The notes: generated from the letters alone by a model not told the origin. A DNA stretch of 64,000 nucleotides from Spirosoma montaniterrae (GCF_001988955.1 NZ_CP014263.1:3132001-3196000); one strand, 5' to 3'. Shown: positions 7,649 to 16,770, counted from the stretch's first letter. Program-made: numbers and translations.

Positions 7649-9310
7649 ATGAAACAAATCTTCTTTCTGTTACTCACTTTGCCCTTGCTCACCGTAGCTC
7701 AGCGCAGAGCCAAACCCCTTACCGACCCGCTCGACCGGCTCAAAGCGGAAGCCGTTGCTGCCGTCGAAAGCCGCGCAACGCAGGCCCAGCAAATCAACGA
7801 CATGCTCTTCAGCTTTTCGGAATTGGGGTTTCAGGAAGTTGAAACGTTTAATTACCTGACTTCGCTGCTGGAGAAAGAAGGCTTCACCATACAGAAGGGC
7901 ATTTCGGGAATGCCGACGGCCTGGATTGCCACCTGGGGCAGCGGCAAACCCGTTATCGCCATCGGTTCCGATGTAGATTGTATTCCTAAAGCCAGCCAAA
8001 AACCGGGCGTGGCCTATAAAGACCCGATTGTTGAGGGAGCACCGGGTCACGGCGAAGGGCATAACTCCGGGCAGGCACTGAACATTGTAGCCGCGCTGGC
8101 CGTGAAGCAGTTAATGGAGAAAAATAAACTCTCCGGTACGCTGATGCTGTGGCCGGGCGTGGCCGAAGAACTCGTTGGCGCAAAGGCGTTTTACATCCGC
8201 GATGGTTACTTCAAAAACGTTGATGCCTGTATTTTTACGCACGTTGGCGATAACCTCGTTACGTCGTATGGCGACGCGGGCAACAACGGGCTGGTTTCCG
8301 TAAAGTTCACGTTTGAAGGTTCGGCGGCCCACGCAGCCGGGGCACCCTGGCGCGGGCGCAGTGCGCTCGATGCCGTTGAGTTGATGAATATCGGCTGGAA
8401 CTTCCGGCGCGAACACCTCGAACTCACGCAACGCTCGCATTACGTAATCTCCGACGGGGGCGATCAGCCGAACGTCGTGCCCTCGAAAGCGGCAGTCTGG
8501 TACTATTTTCGCGAACGTAGCTACCCAAAAATCAAGAAGTTATTTGAAACGGGAATAGCAATGGCCGAAGGAGCCGCCAAAATGACCGACACGAAGTTTA
8601 CGTATGAGATTCTGGGATCGGCCTGGCCGGGGCATTTTAACAAGCCCATTGCCGAAGCCATGTATCAGAATATCAGGAAAGTAGGGTTGCCCACCTGGTC
8701 GTCCGACGATCAGATGCTGGCAAAAGCAACGCAGAAAGAATTGCAGGCCCGCAAAACCGAAGGGCTGGCCGTGAAGTTAGACAGCATCGGCCTACCCGCC
8801 GGAACGGCCCCAACGATGATGATGGGCGGGCAAACCTACGTACCGCTTACGGGCGGCTCCGACGACATCGCCGATATTTCATGGTCGCTGCCTACGATTG
8901 TACTGCGCTATCCAAGCAACATTCCCGATTTGCCCGGCCACCACTGGAGTAATGCTATTTCGATGGCAACGCCCATTGCCCACAAAGGAATCGTAGCCGG
9001 AGCCAAAGCCGAAGCCATGACCCTGCTCGATTTGCTGCTGAAGCCGGAAATCATAAAAAACGCCTGGGCCTATTACAACGATGAGCAAACGAAAGAGCAG
9101 AAGTATACGCCCCTGATTTCGCCGAAAGAGTTTCCGGCTATTTATCTGAACCAGAAGATTATGGCCGACTTCAAGCCAAAGTTGCAGAAATACTACTATG
9201 ACCCGGCGAAGTATAAAACCTATCTGGAGCAGTTAGGCATCAAGTACCCAACCCTGCGCGACGACCAGCGAGCCGAACTCGAAAAGGCCAAAGAGTCGAA
9301 AGGCAAGTAA
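7649..9310 (+). CDS. M20 family amidohydrolase, AbgB-like, secreted
   Basis: Zinc amidohydrolase, 553 aa including a signal peptide (KQIFFLLLTLPLLTVAQ). The order is that of aminobenzoyl-glutamate hydrolase subunit B: IGSDVDCIPKASQ with the first metal Asp, GHGEGHNSGQALN with metal His residues, then AEELVGAKAFYI with the catalytic Glu pair. The lid domain contains GSAAHAAGAPWRGRSA. A C-terminal extension after ATPIAHKGIVAGAKA runs to a Lys-rich end. The substrate may be a p-aminobenzoyl-glutamate or other N-acyl amino acid, but the secreted location differs from E. coli AbgB. The ATG at 7649 is chosen over 7595 because it begins the signal peptide and follows a promoter. Confidence 0.9.
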   Translation: MKQIFFLLLTLPLLTVAQRRAKPLTDPLDRLKAEAVAAVESRATQAQQINDMLFSFSELGFQEVETFNYLTSLLEKEGFTIQKGISGMPTAWIATWGSGKPVIAIGSDVDCIPKASQKPGVAYKDPIVEGAPGHGEGHNSGQALNIVAALAVKQLMEKNKLSGTLMLWPGVAEELVGAKAFYIRDGYFKNVDACIFTHVGDNLVTSYGDAGNNGLVSVKFTFEGSAAHAAGAPWRGRSALDAVELMNIGWNFRREHLELTQRSHYVISDGGDQPNVVPSKAAVWYYFRERSYPKIKKLFETGIAMAEGAAKMTDTKFTYEILGSAWPGHFNKPIAEAMYQNIRKVGLPTWSSDDQMLAKATQKELQARKTEGLAVKLDSIGLPAGTAPTMMMGGQTYVPLTGGSDDIADISWSLPTIVLRYPSNIPDLPGHHWSNAISMATPIAHKGIVAGAKAEAMTLLDLLLKPEIIKNAWAYYNDEQTKEQKYTPLISPKEFPAIYLNQKIMADFKPKLQKYYYDPAKYKTYLEQLGIKYPTLRDDQRAELEKAKESKGK

Positions 9311-9324
9311 GCTGCGTGTCGGCG

Positions 9325-9660
9325 TTACCGCTTGTGGTGCGCGTGTGTGATTTCCCGAATGGATTCGATCAGGCTTTTCCAGTGATGTGCCGCTTTTTTG
9401 TGGGGTGATTTAGCCGATGCAGGTTGCCCGGCTGTTGGTTCAGTTTTCTCAGCCGAGGCAACGGGCGTTGACGTATTACGCGCCAGCACTACATGTCGGG
9501 TCGGCTTACCCGGCTCGGCTTTCGGCGCAGGTTGTTCGTGCACTGGTAAGCCAGTTAACGCAGTGGCTTTCGCTATTGCCGGATGGACGTCACACACCGA
9601 TAGAGCAACCGATGCGACGCAGACAACGTATGTTGCCAAAGAATTGGGTAAGAAATTCAT
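9325..9660 (-). CDS. Hypothetical small secreted protein
   Basis: A 111-aa protein not recognised. An N-terminal hydrophobic segment (LATYVVCVASVALSVCDVHPAIA) could be a signal peptide. The rest is low-complexity, rich in Pro, Ala, Lys and Thr, and ends His-rich (AAHHWKSLIESIREITHAHHKR). Overlapping frames on the plus strand are open over similar distances, so the coding call rests on the signal-like start. Confidence 0.45.
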   Translation of the reverse strand: MNFLPNSLATYVVCVASVALSVCDVHPAIAKATALTGLPVHEQPAPKAEPGKPTRHVVLARNTSTPVASAEKTEPTAGQPASAKSPHKKAAHHWKSLIESIREITHAHHKR

Positions 9661-10064
9661 ACGTTAGAATTACATAGTGAGTGTCGCGTCGGCTAATCCA
9701 TGTATACATGAACAAACTTTCACGAATATAACGACATCGTTCAACTTGTAGTACAATTGTGTATAATTAGGTCATAAGATAGCATCTTTTCACGTTGACT
9801 TCACATTGTCTCGTTGTGCGTTCACTAACAAACACCTTGCCAAGTTTAACCGCCCGCCCCACTCTCCGACCGTTTGTACGGAAATGTCTCACTTACAGTG
9901 CCATTCAATTGTAGAATAGGCAAGAAACCTGTATATTTATCGTTTATCAGAGAAGCTGCAGACGGGTTAAATTTTATTAATAAGGAGTTTGGCCAAACTT
10001 TTCAATTGCCCGTTCATGTTTTATCGGTAAACCTTTTTTGTACATTATCAATTAGTTTTTTCGC
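9661..10064. other. Intergenic region, leader of FKBP gene
   Basis: AT-rich DNA between divergent genes. I see no hairpin array or RNA gene. A loose promoter-like TAAACCTTTTTTG lies at about 10027-10039 before the isomerase start. The short frame open at 9874-10068 has no protein-like features. Confidence 0.5.
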
Positions 10065-10832
10065 ATGAAGTTCAACCAATGGATGGTAGCCGGTGCGGTA
10101 TCGGCCCTGTTTGTAACAGGCTCAGCCACGGCACAAGTAAAGAAATCAAGTCCCAAACCCGCAGGTGCAAAACCAGCCGCTACCACTAAACCCGCTGCCA
10201 GCGCATCATTAGCCACCCCCCGCGATTCGATAAGCTATAGCATTGGCCTGTATATGGCGCAAAACCTGAAGCAGAATGGCATGAACGACCTTAACACAAC
10301 TGTGTTGATTCGTGGGTTGGAAGACGCGCTGAAAGGGCAGAAAACCCAACTTTCGCAGGAGCAGGCCGGGCAGATTCTGAACGCGTTCGGGCAAAAGAAG
10401 ATGGCAGCACAGCAGGCCGAAGCCATGAAAGCCTCGGCAGAGAACAAGCAAATCGGCAACGCATTCCTGACCGAGAACAAAGCGAAAGCGGGCGTAACGA
10501 CTACCACCAGTGGTTTGCAGTATTCTGTGCAAAAAGAAGGCACAGGGGCGAAACCAACCGCCACAGATCGAGTTAAAGTACACTATACGGGTAAACTGCT
10601 CGACGGCAAAGTGTTTGATAGTTCGGTAGAACGGGGGCAACCGGCAGAATTTGGCGTAAGCGAAGTTATCAAAGGCTGGACCGAAGCACTGCAATTGATG
10701 CCTGTAGGCTCGAAATGGACACTCTACATCCCATCTGATCTCGCTTATGGCGACCGGGGGGCGGGTGCCGACATTAAACCCGGTTCGACACTGGTGTTCG
10801 ACGTTGAGTTGCTCGATATTGTGAAACAGTAA
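10065..10832 (+). CDS. FKBP-type peptidyl-prolyl isomerase, periplasmic
   Basis: Proline isomerase of the Mip/FkpA type, 255 aa. A signal peptide (VAGAVSALFVTGSATAQ) precedes a Lys/Pro/Ala-rich linker. Residues about 53-135 form the helical dimerisation domain (ISYSIGLYMAQNLKQNG onward). The C-terminal FKBP domain shows VKVHYTGKLLDGKVFDSS, KGWTEALQLMPVGSKW and IPSDLAYGDRGAG, with the conserved active-site aromatics. It presumably helps fold exported proteins. The next gene downstream is a periplasmic processing protease. Confidence 0.94.
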   Translation: MKFNQWMVAGAVSALFVTGSATAQVKKSSPKPAGAKPAATTKPAASASLATPRDSISYSIGLYMAQNLKQNGMNDLNTTVLIRGLEDALKGQKTQLSQEQAGQILNAFGQKKMAAQQAEAMKASAENKQIGNAFLTENKAKAGVTTTTSGLQYSVQKEGTGAKPTATDRVKVHYTGKLLDGKVFDSSVERGQPAEFGVSEVIKGWTEALQLMPVGSKWTLYIPSDLAYGDRGAGADIKPGSTLVFDVELLDIVKQ

Positions 10833-10850
10833 ATAGTTTATTGTACTCAT

Positions 10851-10932
10851 GAATAGTGAATGCGAACTCCTGATTAACAAAGTAATACCGGCGTCAGCCT
10901 AATTTGTTGGTCATAGTTAATATTCACTATTC
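10851..10932. repeat. Short inverted repeat between FKBP and protease genes
   Basis: GAATAGTGAAT (10851-10861) and ATTCACTATTC (10922-10932) are a perfect 11-bp inverted pair 60 nt apart, filling the gap between two co-directional genes. They are shorter than the other repeats in this window but in the same position type. Confidence 0.6.
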
Positions 10933-10950
10933 GATATTTTTTCATACTAC

Positions 10951-13035
10951 ATGAACAAGTATCTGGTAACCCTTGTACCCGTGCTGATGCTGAGCTTTCA
11001 GCCGGATTCGCCTTCGGGCGCGTTTACTCCAGGGACTGCGCTTCGGTCGGCCCAGGCAACAACCGGCGATGAGTTGAAACCATCCGTTTCGCAGGAAAAA
11101 GTGCAGACGCTGGTCGCCAAATTGCTGACTACCTACCATTATCGGAAGGTTCGGCTCAACGATTCATTGTCGTCGGTCGTTTGGGATAACTACCTGAAGG
11201 AGGTCGATGGCAACAAAACGTACCTGCTGGCATCAGACGTAACCGCGTTTGAGAAATATCGTTACCAGATCGACGATGCGCTGATCAACGGGGATCTGAC
11301 GGCAGCTTATGAACTGTATAACGTGTTCCGCAAACGGTATCAGGAGCGGAGTGCGTTCATCAAAGAGCAGATCAAAAAGCCGTTTGCGTTTACTGCCGAC
11401 GAGACATTCAATACAGACCGGGAGAAGGCAGCCTGGCCCAAAAACCAGGAAGAGCAGGAAGACCTGTGGCGGAAAATTCTTAAGAATCAGGCTCTTGAGC
11501 TGAAACTTGGCAATCGGTCCGACAGTGCCGTGGCGGCTTTGATGACGCAACGATATAACAACCTGGACCGGGCAATTAACCGAATTAAAGGTGGCGATGT
11601 GTTTCAGTTGTACATGAACTCGTTCGCCGAAGCCCTCGACCCGCACACCAACTATCTTTCGCCCAGCAACGCCGACCGGTTCAATCAGGAAATGAGTCAG
11701 TCGCTGGAAGGCATAGGAGCTATGTTGCAGGAAGATGGCGATTACATCAAAATCACGAGCGTATTGCCCGGTGGCCCTGCTTTCAAGTCGAATCAGTTGA
11801 AAACCAACGACAAAATTGCGGGCGTAGCACAGGGCGACAACGGCGCGATGGTCAACACCATGAACTGGCAGGTCGATGAGGTGGTAAAGCTTATCAAAGG
11901 CCCGAAAGGAACGGTGGTGCGGTTGCAGGTGCTATCGCCCGACGCCCTTGCGGGTGCTCCGCCGAAAGAGATTCGGCTTGTTCGCGAAAAAATCAAGCTC
12001 GAAGAGCAACGCGCCAAGAAAGAAATTATCGACGTAGTTGACAATGGCAAGTCGTTCAAGATCGGTGTTATCAACGTGCCGATGTTTTACCGCGATTTTG
12101 AGGGCGCGCGTCGGCGGGAAGAAGGCTTCAGCAGCACAACCAACGACGTAAAGAAATTCATCGACGAACTGAAGGTTGACAAAGTAGATGGCATTGTAAT
12201 CGACCTGCGCGATAACGGCGGTGGTTCGCTCACGGAGGCTATTAACCTGACGGGCTTGTTTATTCCAAAAGGTCCGGTAGTGCAGGTTCGTGAGTCGACG
12301 GGTGAAACCGAAGTGTATACCGACCCCGATCCATCGGTGCTGTACGATGGACCGCTGGCCGTGCTGGTAAATCGGTTTAGCGCATCGGCATCGGAGATTT
12401 TCGCGGCTGCGATTCAGGATTATCGGCGTGGTGTTATCGTAGGTGGTCAGACGTTCGGGAAAGGCACCGTACAGACGCTCATCGACCTGAACCAGTGGTT
12501 GCCCAAAGAGCCGGAAAAGGTTGGTCAGGTAAAAATGACCATTCAGAAGTTTTACCGCATTAATGGCAGCAGTACCCAACACCGGGGCGTAACGCCTGAT
12601 ATTGAGTTGCCATCGGCATTCTCGGCAGAAGAATACGGCGAAAGTTCACAGCCAAGTGCCTTGCCGTGGGATCAGATCAACTCAACACGTTACGAACAGG
12701 GCCGTGCCATTGACGATAAGATTCTGACCCGCCTGCGCGACCGCTTCGATCAGCGTCTGAAATCAGATCCTGAACTAAAGCAACTGGCACAGGATTTAGC
12801 CGACTTCCGGAAAGCGAAAGAAAATACAGTGGTTTCGTTGCAGGAAAGTAAACGCCGGAAAGAGCGCGAAGAAGCCGAGCGCAAACGGGCAGCAGCCAAC
12901 AAAGTGTCGCACATTACGGCCCCCGTTGACGAAACCGGTACGCCTTCGCCTACTACTCCGAAGAAAAAGAAAGATCTGTATCTCAACGAAGCAGGTCTGG
13001 TATTGGCCGATTACATCCTTGCAGTTAACAAATAA
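10951..13035 (+). CDS. Carboxy-terminal processing protease (S41)
   Basis: Periplasmic tail-specific protease of the Prc/Tsp class, 694 aa. After an N-terminal hydrophobic segment comes the long helical domain typical of Prc. The PDZ domain lies at about 258-345 (GIGAMLQEDGDYIKITSVLPGG). The S41 core contains IDLRDNGGGSLTEAI. The catalytic Ser479 is in FSASASEIFAAA and Lys504 in FGKGTVQ, exactly 25 residues apart as in E. coli Prc. A Lys/Arg-rich segment near the C-terminus precedes LYLNEAGLVLADYI. It ends with a factor-independent terminator. Confidence 0.95.
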   Translation: MNKYLVTLVPVLMLSFQPDSPSGAFTPGTALRSAQATTGDELKPSVSQEKVQTLVAKLLTTYHYRKVRLNDSLSSVVWDNYLKEVDGNKTYLLASDVTAFEKYRYQIDDALINGDLTAAYELYNVFRKRYQERSAFIKEQIKKPFAFTADETFNTDREKAAWPKNQEEQEDLWRKILKNQALELKLGNRSDSAVAALMTQRYNNLDRAINRIKGGDVFQLYMNSFAEALDPHTNYLSPSNADRFNQEMSQSLEGIGAMLQEDGDYIKITSVLPGGPAFKSNQLKTNDKIAGVAQGDNGAMVNTMNWQVDEVVKLIKGPKGTVVRLQVLSPDALAGAPPKEIRLVREKIKLEEQRAKKEIIDVVDNGKSFKIGVINVPMFYRDFEGARRREEGFSSTTNDVKKFIDELKVDKVDGIVIDLRDNGGGSLTEAINLTGLFIPKGPVVQVRESTGETEVYTDPDPSVLYDGPLAVLVNRFSASASEIFAAAIQDYRRGVIVGGQTFGKGTVQTLIDLNQWLPKEPEKVGQVKMTIQKFYRINGSSTQHRGVTPDIELPSAFSAEEYGESSQPSALPWDQINSTRYEQGRAIDDKILTRLRDRFDQRLKSDPELKQLAQDLADFRKAKENTVVSLQESKRRKEREEAERKRAAANKVSHITAPVDETGTPSPTTPKKKKDLYLNEAGLVLADYILAVNK

Positions 13036-13058
13036 ACGACGTCCGCTACTGGGCTATG

Positions 13059-13091
13059 AAAAACCGCGCAGCGAACCGTTGCGCGGTTTTT
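13059..13091 (+). terminator. Rho-independent terminator of the S41 protease gene
   Basis: AAAAACCGCGCA (13059-13070) pairs with TGCGCGGTTTTT (13080-13091) around a 9-nt loop. A GC core followed by a T run gives a classic terminator, and the A/T symmetry lets it act on both strands. Confidence 0.9.
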
Positions 13092-13140
13092 AGTTAACCA
13101 ATCATTTATAATACATCGATTACATAGCATTAAACATCCT

Positions 13141-13380
13141 GTGTGGTACTTCCTTATCCGACACGACTCCGTCAGCACAGCGCAGTATCAAAATCTGCAA
13201 CAACGAGCTTCACTGACCGAAGTCGAACTATTTAGCGAACCATACATAAACTGGTATGTCTTTTCGGTCGAGAAGCAACACTATATTGCTTTTATGAATT
13301 ATCTTGACGGTGAAGGTATTAGCTACGACCTGACCGCTGACCGACCTTCCCGCGACGACCTGCTGGCTGCCATGCGTTAA
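13141..13380 (+). CDS. Hypothetical small protein
   Basis: A 79-aa soluble protein not recognised, GTG start. The pattern WYFLIRHDSV, then LTEVELFSEPYINWYVFSVE, HYIAFMNYLDGEGISYDL and a closing helix DRPSRDDLLAAMR suggests a compact alpha/beta fold of ferredoxin-like order. It sits alone between two hairpins. Codon use and acidic composition are like the neighbours. Confidence 0.55.
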   Translation: MWYFLIRHDSVSTAQYQNLQQRASLTEVELFSEPYINWYVFSVEKQHYIAFMNYLDGEGISYDLTADRPSRDDLLAAMR

Positions 13381-13383
13381 AAT

Positions 13384-13408
13384 TGGCCCACCGATAATCG
13401 GTGGGCCA
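13384..13408. terminator. Perfect hairpin after the small gene
   Basis: TGGCCCACCGAT (13384-13395) and ATCGGTGGGCCA (13397-13408) are a perfect 12-bp inverted repeat with a single base at the centre. There is no T run, so the terminator role is inferred from its position five bases after a stop codon. Confidence 0.6.
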
Positions 13409-13505
13409 TACACAATGCTTTACAGAAAGGAACTGGGATAGAAGAAAGAGACGACCGCAAGTTCGGTACGTGAGGCTGTCAAAAAAATACCTATGATAAG
13501 GATAT

Positions 13506-13560
13506 AATTTGGCAAGTAACTTTAGAGTAAATAAGGCAACTTGCCTGGCTTTGCCAAATT
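13506..13560. promoter_or_regulatory. Inverted repeats ahead of LuxR-type gene
   Basis: AATTTGGCAA (13506-13515) and TTGCCAAATT (13551-13560) are a perfect 10-bp inverted pair. Inside them GGCAAGT (13511-13517) and ACTTGCC (13539-13545) form a second, overlapping pair. They could be a paired operator or alternative hairpins in the leader, 33 nt before the regulator's start. Confidence 0.45.
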
Positions 13561-13592
13561 GGTTAGTATACTCACGTTACTCTCTCTCCGTT

Positions 13593-14438
13593 ATGAGCAC
13601 TCGAAAACAGCCCGACCCGGTTGATCAGGAATATCAGCGTATCGAGTCATTTATCAATGATCTGTTCCCGCCTGTTGAACAGCTCATTTATGTGGTGCCA
13701 CCTGAAGTGCAACAAGCTGAATTAGACACGCTGCGCTTAGGTCGCCGGGCCGAGCAATTGTATTTCGTGGTTGACCTGACCAGTATGTCGATTATAGCAG
13801 CGGGCGGTTTGCAGGAAATTGGCTATAACTCCGACTCATTTACGTTCCGCCATTATTTGTCAACTATTCCCTCGCAGGGCATGTTGCAGCTTATTACGTT
13901 GCTGGGTAAGCTGACGTTTATGATGTCGGCGGCATCAGATAAGCCATTGGTATCGTTTTTAAATCCGAAGTTCATTGCCAACGTACCTATTACCCGCGCC
14001 GATGGGCAGGTTGTTCTGGTAAAACGTACCATTTCGCCCTGGCAATACACGCAGGAAGGATATATTACGGCCTACCTGTCGGAGATGACTATTCTGAAAC
14101 CGTTTGAAAACGAGCCGGTTATGCCCCGGTTTATTAATATTCCGCCGAATGTAGAAGCCGAATTCAATAGTATGATGGCGAAACTGTTCGCCAATTTACC
14201 GGCTAAAGTAAACCTGTTTTCCCCCAAGCAGATGGTTCTGCTGAGATTGTACGTTGAAAACGAAGACGAATTATCGGCCAAAGAATTAGCTTCACTGGCG
14301 GGCATTACCGTTCATACGGCCCATACGCACAACCGCAATATTCTGATGAAAGCGAAAACCATGTTCGGCAAGAGCCTACAGGCCAAAACCGCCCGCGACG
14401 TGGCTATCTTTCTGAAACGATGTGGTATGCTGGGCTGA
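13593..14438 (+). CDS. LuxR-type transcriptional regulator
   Basis: A 281-aa single-domain-type regulator of the kind common in Cytophagales. Residues about 20-180 contain a PAS-like sensory region (QLYFVVDLTSMSIIAAGG, then IGYNSDSFTFRHYLSTI). The C-terminal helix-turn-helix runs SPKQMVLLRLYVENED, SAKELASLAGIT and VHTAHTHNRNI, the LuxR/GerE layout. There is no receiver domain. The ATG at 13593 (MSTRKQPDP) is preferred; an earlier in-frame start at 13509 would run through the inverted-repeat region. Targets are unknown, and the gene converges on a MATE pump whose stop lies 3 nt away. Confidence 0.75.
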   Translation: MSTRKQPDPVDQEYQRIESFINDLFPPVEQLIYVVPPEVQQAELDTLRLGRRAEQLYFVVDLTSMSIIAAGGLQEIGYNSDSFTFRHYLSTIPSQGMLQLITLLGKLTFMMSAASDKPLVSFLNPKFIANVPITRADGQVVLVKRTISPWQYTQEGYITAYLSEMTILKPFENEPVMPRFINIPPNVEAEFNSMMAKLFANLPAKVNLFSPKQMVLLRLYVENEDELSAKELASLAGITVHTAHTHNRNILMKAKTMFGKSLQAKTARDVAIFLKRCGMLG

Positions 14439-14441
14439 TAA

Positions 14442-15815
14442 TCAGGCTCGTTCGGCCCGTTCAACAGCACTCGTCTGTATGCGTCGATTAAGCCGGAAAA
14501 ATCGCCATGTCAGCAACACAGCCGCCAGCGACAGCCCCGCCAGCAACCCAATCCAGACGCCCACAGCATCGAGCTTGAGCGGAAATGCCAGCACATAACT
14601 CAGCGGCAGTGCCATGCCCCAGTAAGCAATCAGCGTAATCACGGTTGGCACGTTCACGTCTGATAAACCGCGCAGACAACCGAGCGCAACCACCTGAATG
14701 CCATCGGAAAGCTGGAAGAAACCAGCCACCGACATCAACGTTACGGCAATGCTCGACACCGCCGGATTATCGCGGATATACAGAGCTACCAACCAGTTAT
14801 TGGCCGTTAGAAACAGCAGTGCGGCTAAACTCATAAAGACTGCCGACAGCAGAAAAGCTGCCACACCCGCTCGCCGGACACCCTCGCGACTGCCTGACCC
14901 CACAGCCGCACCCACCCGAATAGCCGCAGCCGACGAAATACCCGTAGCCATCATGTATGTTACCGACGCCATATTGATGGCAATCTGATGAGCCGCCAGC
15001 CGATCTTCGCCAAGCCACCCCACAATAACGACCGCCAGCGAGAACGTAGCAACCTCAAAAAAGAACGTCAGCCCGCCCGGAATGCCCAGCCGCAAAATGG
15101 TTTCAGCTTCAGCGCGGATCGGTTGCAGCACTAATGAACGCGATAAAAATCGTTTAAACCGGCCTGCCCCGTAAACATACGCCAGCATAGCCCCGGCCAT
15201 GTATAGCCGCGACAGTAGCGTGGCCGTTGCCGACCCCATCAGGCCCATTTCAGGAAATGGCCCCACACCTTTAATGAGCAGGTAGTTGAACAATGCGTTT
15301 ACGACTAATGCCGACAGCGTAATTGCCATTGCCACGCGGGGTTGTCGCAACCCATCAGCCAATTGGCGGGTTGCCACAAAAATCAGCAGCGGCAGCAGCG
15401 ACGCGCTCAGAATCAACATAAAATCGCGGGCCAGCCGCGTTACTTCCGCCGATTGGTCGAACAAGTCAAAGTTATAAGCCAGCAGAGCCGACAATCCGCC
15501 CAGTGCAATACTCAGCCCCACGGCCACGCGTAACCCTGCCCGAAACAACCGGTTTACCGCAGCCGTATCCTGTTGGCTATTGGCCTTCGACACCAGCGCG
15601 GCCACTACCGACAGCCCTCCCACGCCAATACTCGACATTAAAAACGACAGCGAATTTGCCAGTCCGGCGGCTCCGAGCGGCACAGCCCCCAACAATCGGC
15701 CCACAAACAGATTATCCGTTACACCCATCAGCACCACGCCTAACTGAGCAATCACAATCGGAACACTCAATCGAAGCGTATCGGCAATTTCGGGGCGATA
15801 TATGCGGAAGTTCAT
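14442..15815 (-). CDS. MATE family efflux transporter
   Basis: Inner-membrane cation-coupled multidrug exporter, 457 aa with about twelve TM helices. Family landmarks are PIVIAQLGVVLMGVTDNLFVGRLLG at the start, GGLSVVAALVSKANSQQD, the second-half repeat GIPGGLTFFFEVATFSLAVVIVGWLGE and AAHQIAINMASVTYM, close to NorM/DinF. Substrate unknown. The gene is divergent from the DUF4290 gene with a -7 box at 15891-15898, and converges on the LuxR-type regulator. Confidence 0.93.
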   Translation of the reverse strand: MNFRIYRPEIADTLRLSVPIVIAQLGVVLMGVTDNLFVGRLLGAVPLGAAGLANSLSFLMSSIGVGGLSVVAALVSKANSQQDTAAVNRLFRAGLRVAVGLSIALGGLSALLAYNFDLFDQSAEVTRLARDFMLILSASLLPLLIFVATRQLADGLRQPRVAMAITLSALVVNALFNYLLIKGVGPFPEMGLMGSATATLLSRLYMAGAMLAYVYGAGRFKRFLSRSLVLQPIRAEAETILRLGIPGGLTFFFEVATFSLAVVIVGWLGEDRLAAHQIAINMASVTYMMATGISSAAAIRVGAAVGSGSREGVRRAGVAAFLLSAVFMSLAALLFLTANNWLVALYIRDNPAVSSIAVTLMSVAGFFQLSDGIQVVALGCLRGLSDVNVPTVITLIAYWGMALPLSYVLAFPLKLDAVGVWIGLLAGLSLAAVLLTWRFFRLNRRIQTSAVERAERA

Positions 15816-15838
15816 GCAACAGGCAGTTCTCGGTAAAT

Positions 15839-15980
15839 AGTTGGCAGTCTTCAGCTAATACAACTCAATTACAATTAGCCCGAATGGCAACAAAGGTACT
15901 TCTTTCTCCCTGCATGGCTACCCGTTACGCCATGTACTGAAAACTCTTTACTGCCAACCGAAGGCTGAAAACTGCCAACT
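15839..15980. repeat. Inverted repeat, AGTTGGCAGT family
   Basis: AGTTGGCAGTCTTCAGC (15839-15855) pairs with 15964-15980 with one mismatch in 17. A second partial copy, ACTGAAAAC...TGCCAACC, lies at 15937-15959. Unlike most repeats here it occupies a divergent promoter region. Confidence 0.65.
15891..15898 (-). promoter_or_regulatory. -7 box for MATE gene
   Basis: Minus-strand TACCTTTG matches TAnnTTTG exactly and gives a leader of about 70 nt. No -33 element is evident at the usual spacing. Confidence 0.4.
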
Positions 15981-15993
15981 GTTTTTCGTACTT

Positions 15994-16764
15994 TTGTTTC
16001 TTTACACGAACTCAGTAATTCCTTTGAAAGAATACGGCAGCAGTATCCAAAAACTGGTTGACAACATGGTCAACATCGAAGATCGGGAGAAGCGAACCCG
16101 TTATGCGCACATCCTGGTCGAATTGATGCGGCAGATTCATCCCAATATGAAAGATGGGCAGGATTACTACAACAAGTTGTGGGACGACCTCTATATCATA
16201 TCAGGATTTACGCTCGACGTCGATAGCCCCTACCCGCCCCCGTCGGAGGAGGCACTTGGCAAAAAGCCACAGCACGTTCCATATAATACGCATCCGCTCA
16301 AATTCAAGCACTTTGGTCAGAACGTTAACCTTCTGGCAGCCAAAGCCGTAGCACTTGAAGATGCCGACGAACGCCGGGCGTTTGTGTCGTATCTGGTTCG
16401 GCTGATGCGCAGCTTTTACCAGATATGGAACAAAGAATCCGTTGAGGAAGAAACTATTTATCAAAGCCTGATCGACATCTCGAACGGTAAGCTTGCCGAT
16501 GATATTCAACTGATTCGCGAGCAGGGTTTGGTAGAATCGACCCCACGCGAACGGGCGGGCGAGGCCGTACAACCGCAGCGGCTCGGCAGCGGTAACTTCA
16601 ACCGCCCAAATCAGGGCAACCGCACGAATCAGGGCAACAACCGCAATTTCCGCAACAACAATCAGGGTAATCGCAACAATCAGGGCAACAACCGCAATTT
16701 CCGCAACGGCGGTGGGCAGGGTAATTCGGGCAATAACCGCAACAATGACCGCCGGAGACGGTAA
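15994..16764 (+). CDS. DUF4290 domain-containing protein
   Basis: A 256-aa cytoplasmic protein of a Bacteroidota-specific family of unknown function. The DUF4290 core covers residues about 9-175 (PLKEYGSSIQKLVDNMVNIEDREKRTRYA and the paired RLMRSFYQIWNKE). After it comes a disordered Asn/Gly/Arg-rich tail with repeated NQGNNRNFRN units and an Arg-rich end, suggestive of RNA binding. The TTG start is chosen because homologues begin about ten residues before xEYGxxxQKLV. A TACTTTTG box overlaps this start (15989-15996), so a later start cannot be excluded. Confidence 0.85.
   Translation: MFLYTNSVIPLKEYGSSIQKLVDNMVNIEDREKRTRYAHILVELMRQIHPNMKDGQDYYNKLWDDLYIISGFTLDVDSPYPPPSEEALGKKPQHVPYNTHPLKFKHFGQNVNLLAAKAVALEDADERRAFVSYLVRLMRSFYQIWNKESVEEETIYQSLIDISNGKLADDIQLIREQGLVESTPRERAGEAVQPQRLGSGNFNRPNQGNRTNQGNNRNFRNNNQGNRNNQGNNRNFRNGGGQGNSGNNRNNDRRRR
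16627..16707 (+). repeat. 30-nt direct repeat encoding NQGNNRNFRN
   Basis: The 30 nt at 16627-16656 recur identically at 16678-16707, a 51-nt offset that keeps frame. They encode the two NQGNNRNFRN units of the DUF4290 tail. Identity at synonymous positions points to recent slippage or unequal exchange. Confidence 0.85.
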
Positions 16765-16770
16765 TTTTTA

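Noticed and set aside
9874..10068. 64-codon frame before the FKBP gene
   Set aside because: AT-rich leader DNA, overlaps the next start and shows no protein-like features.
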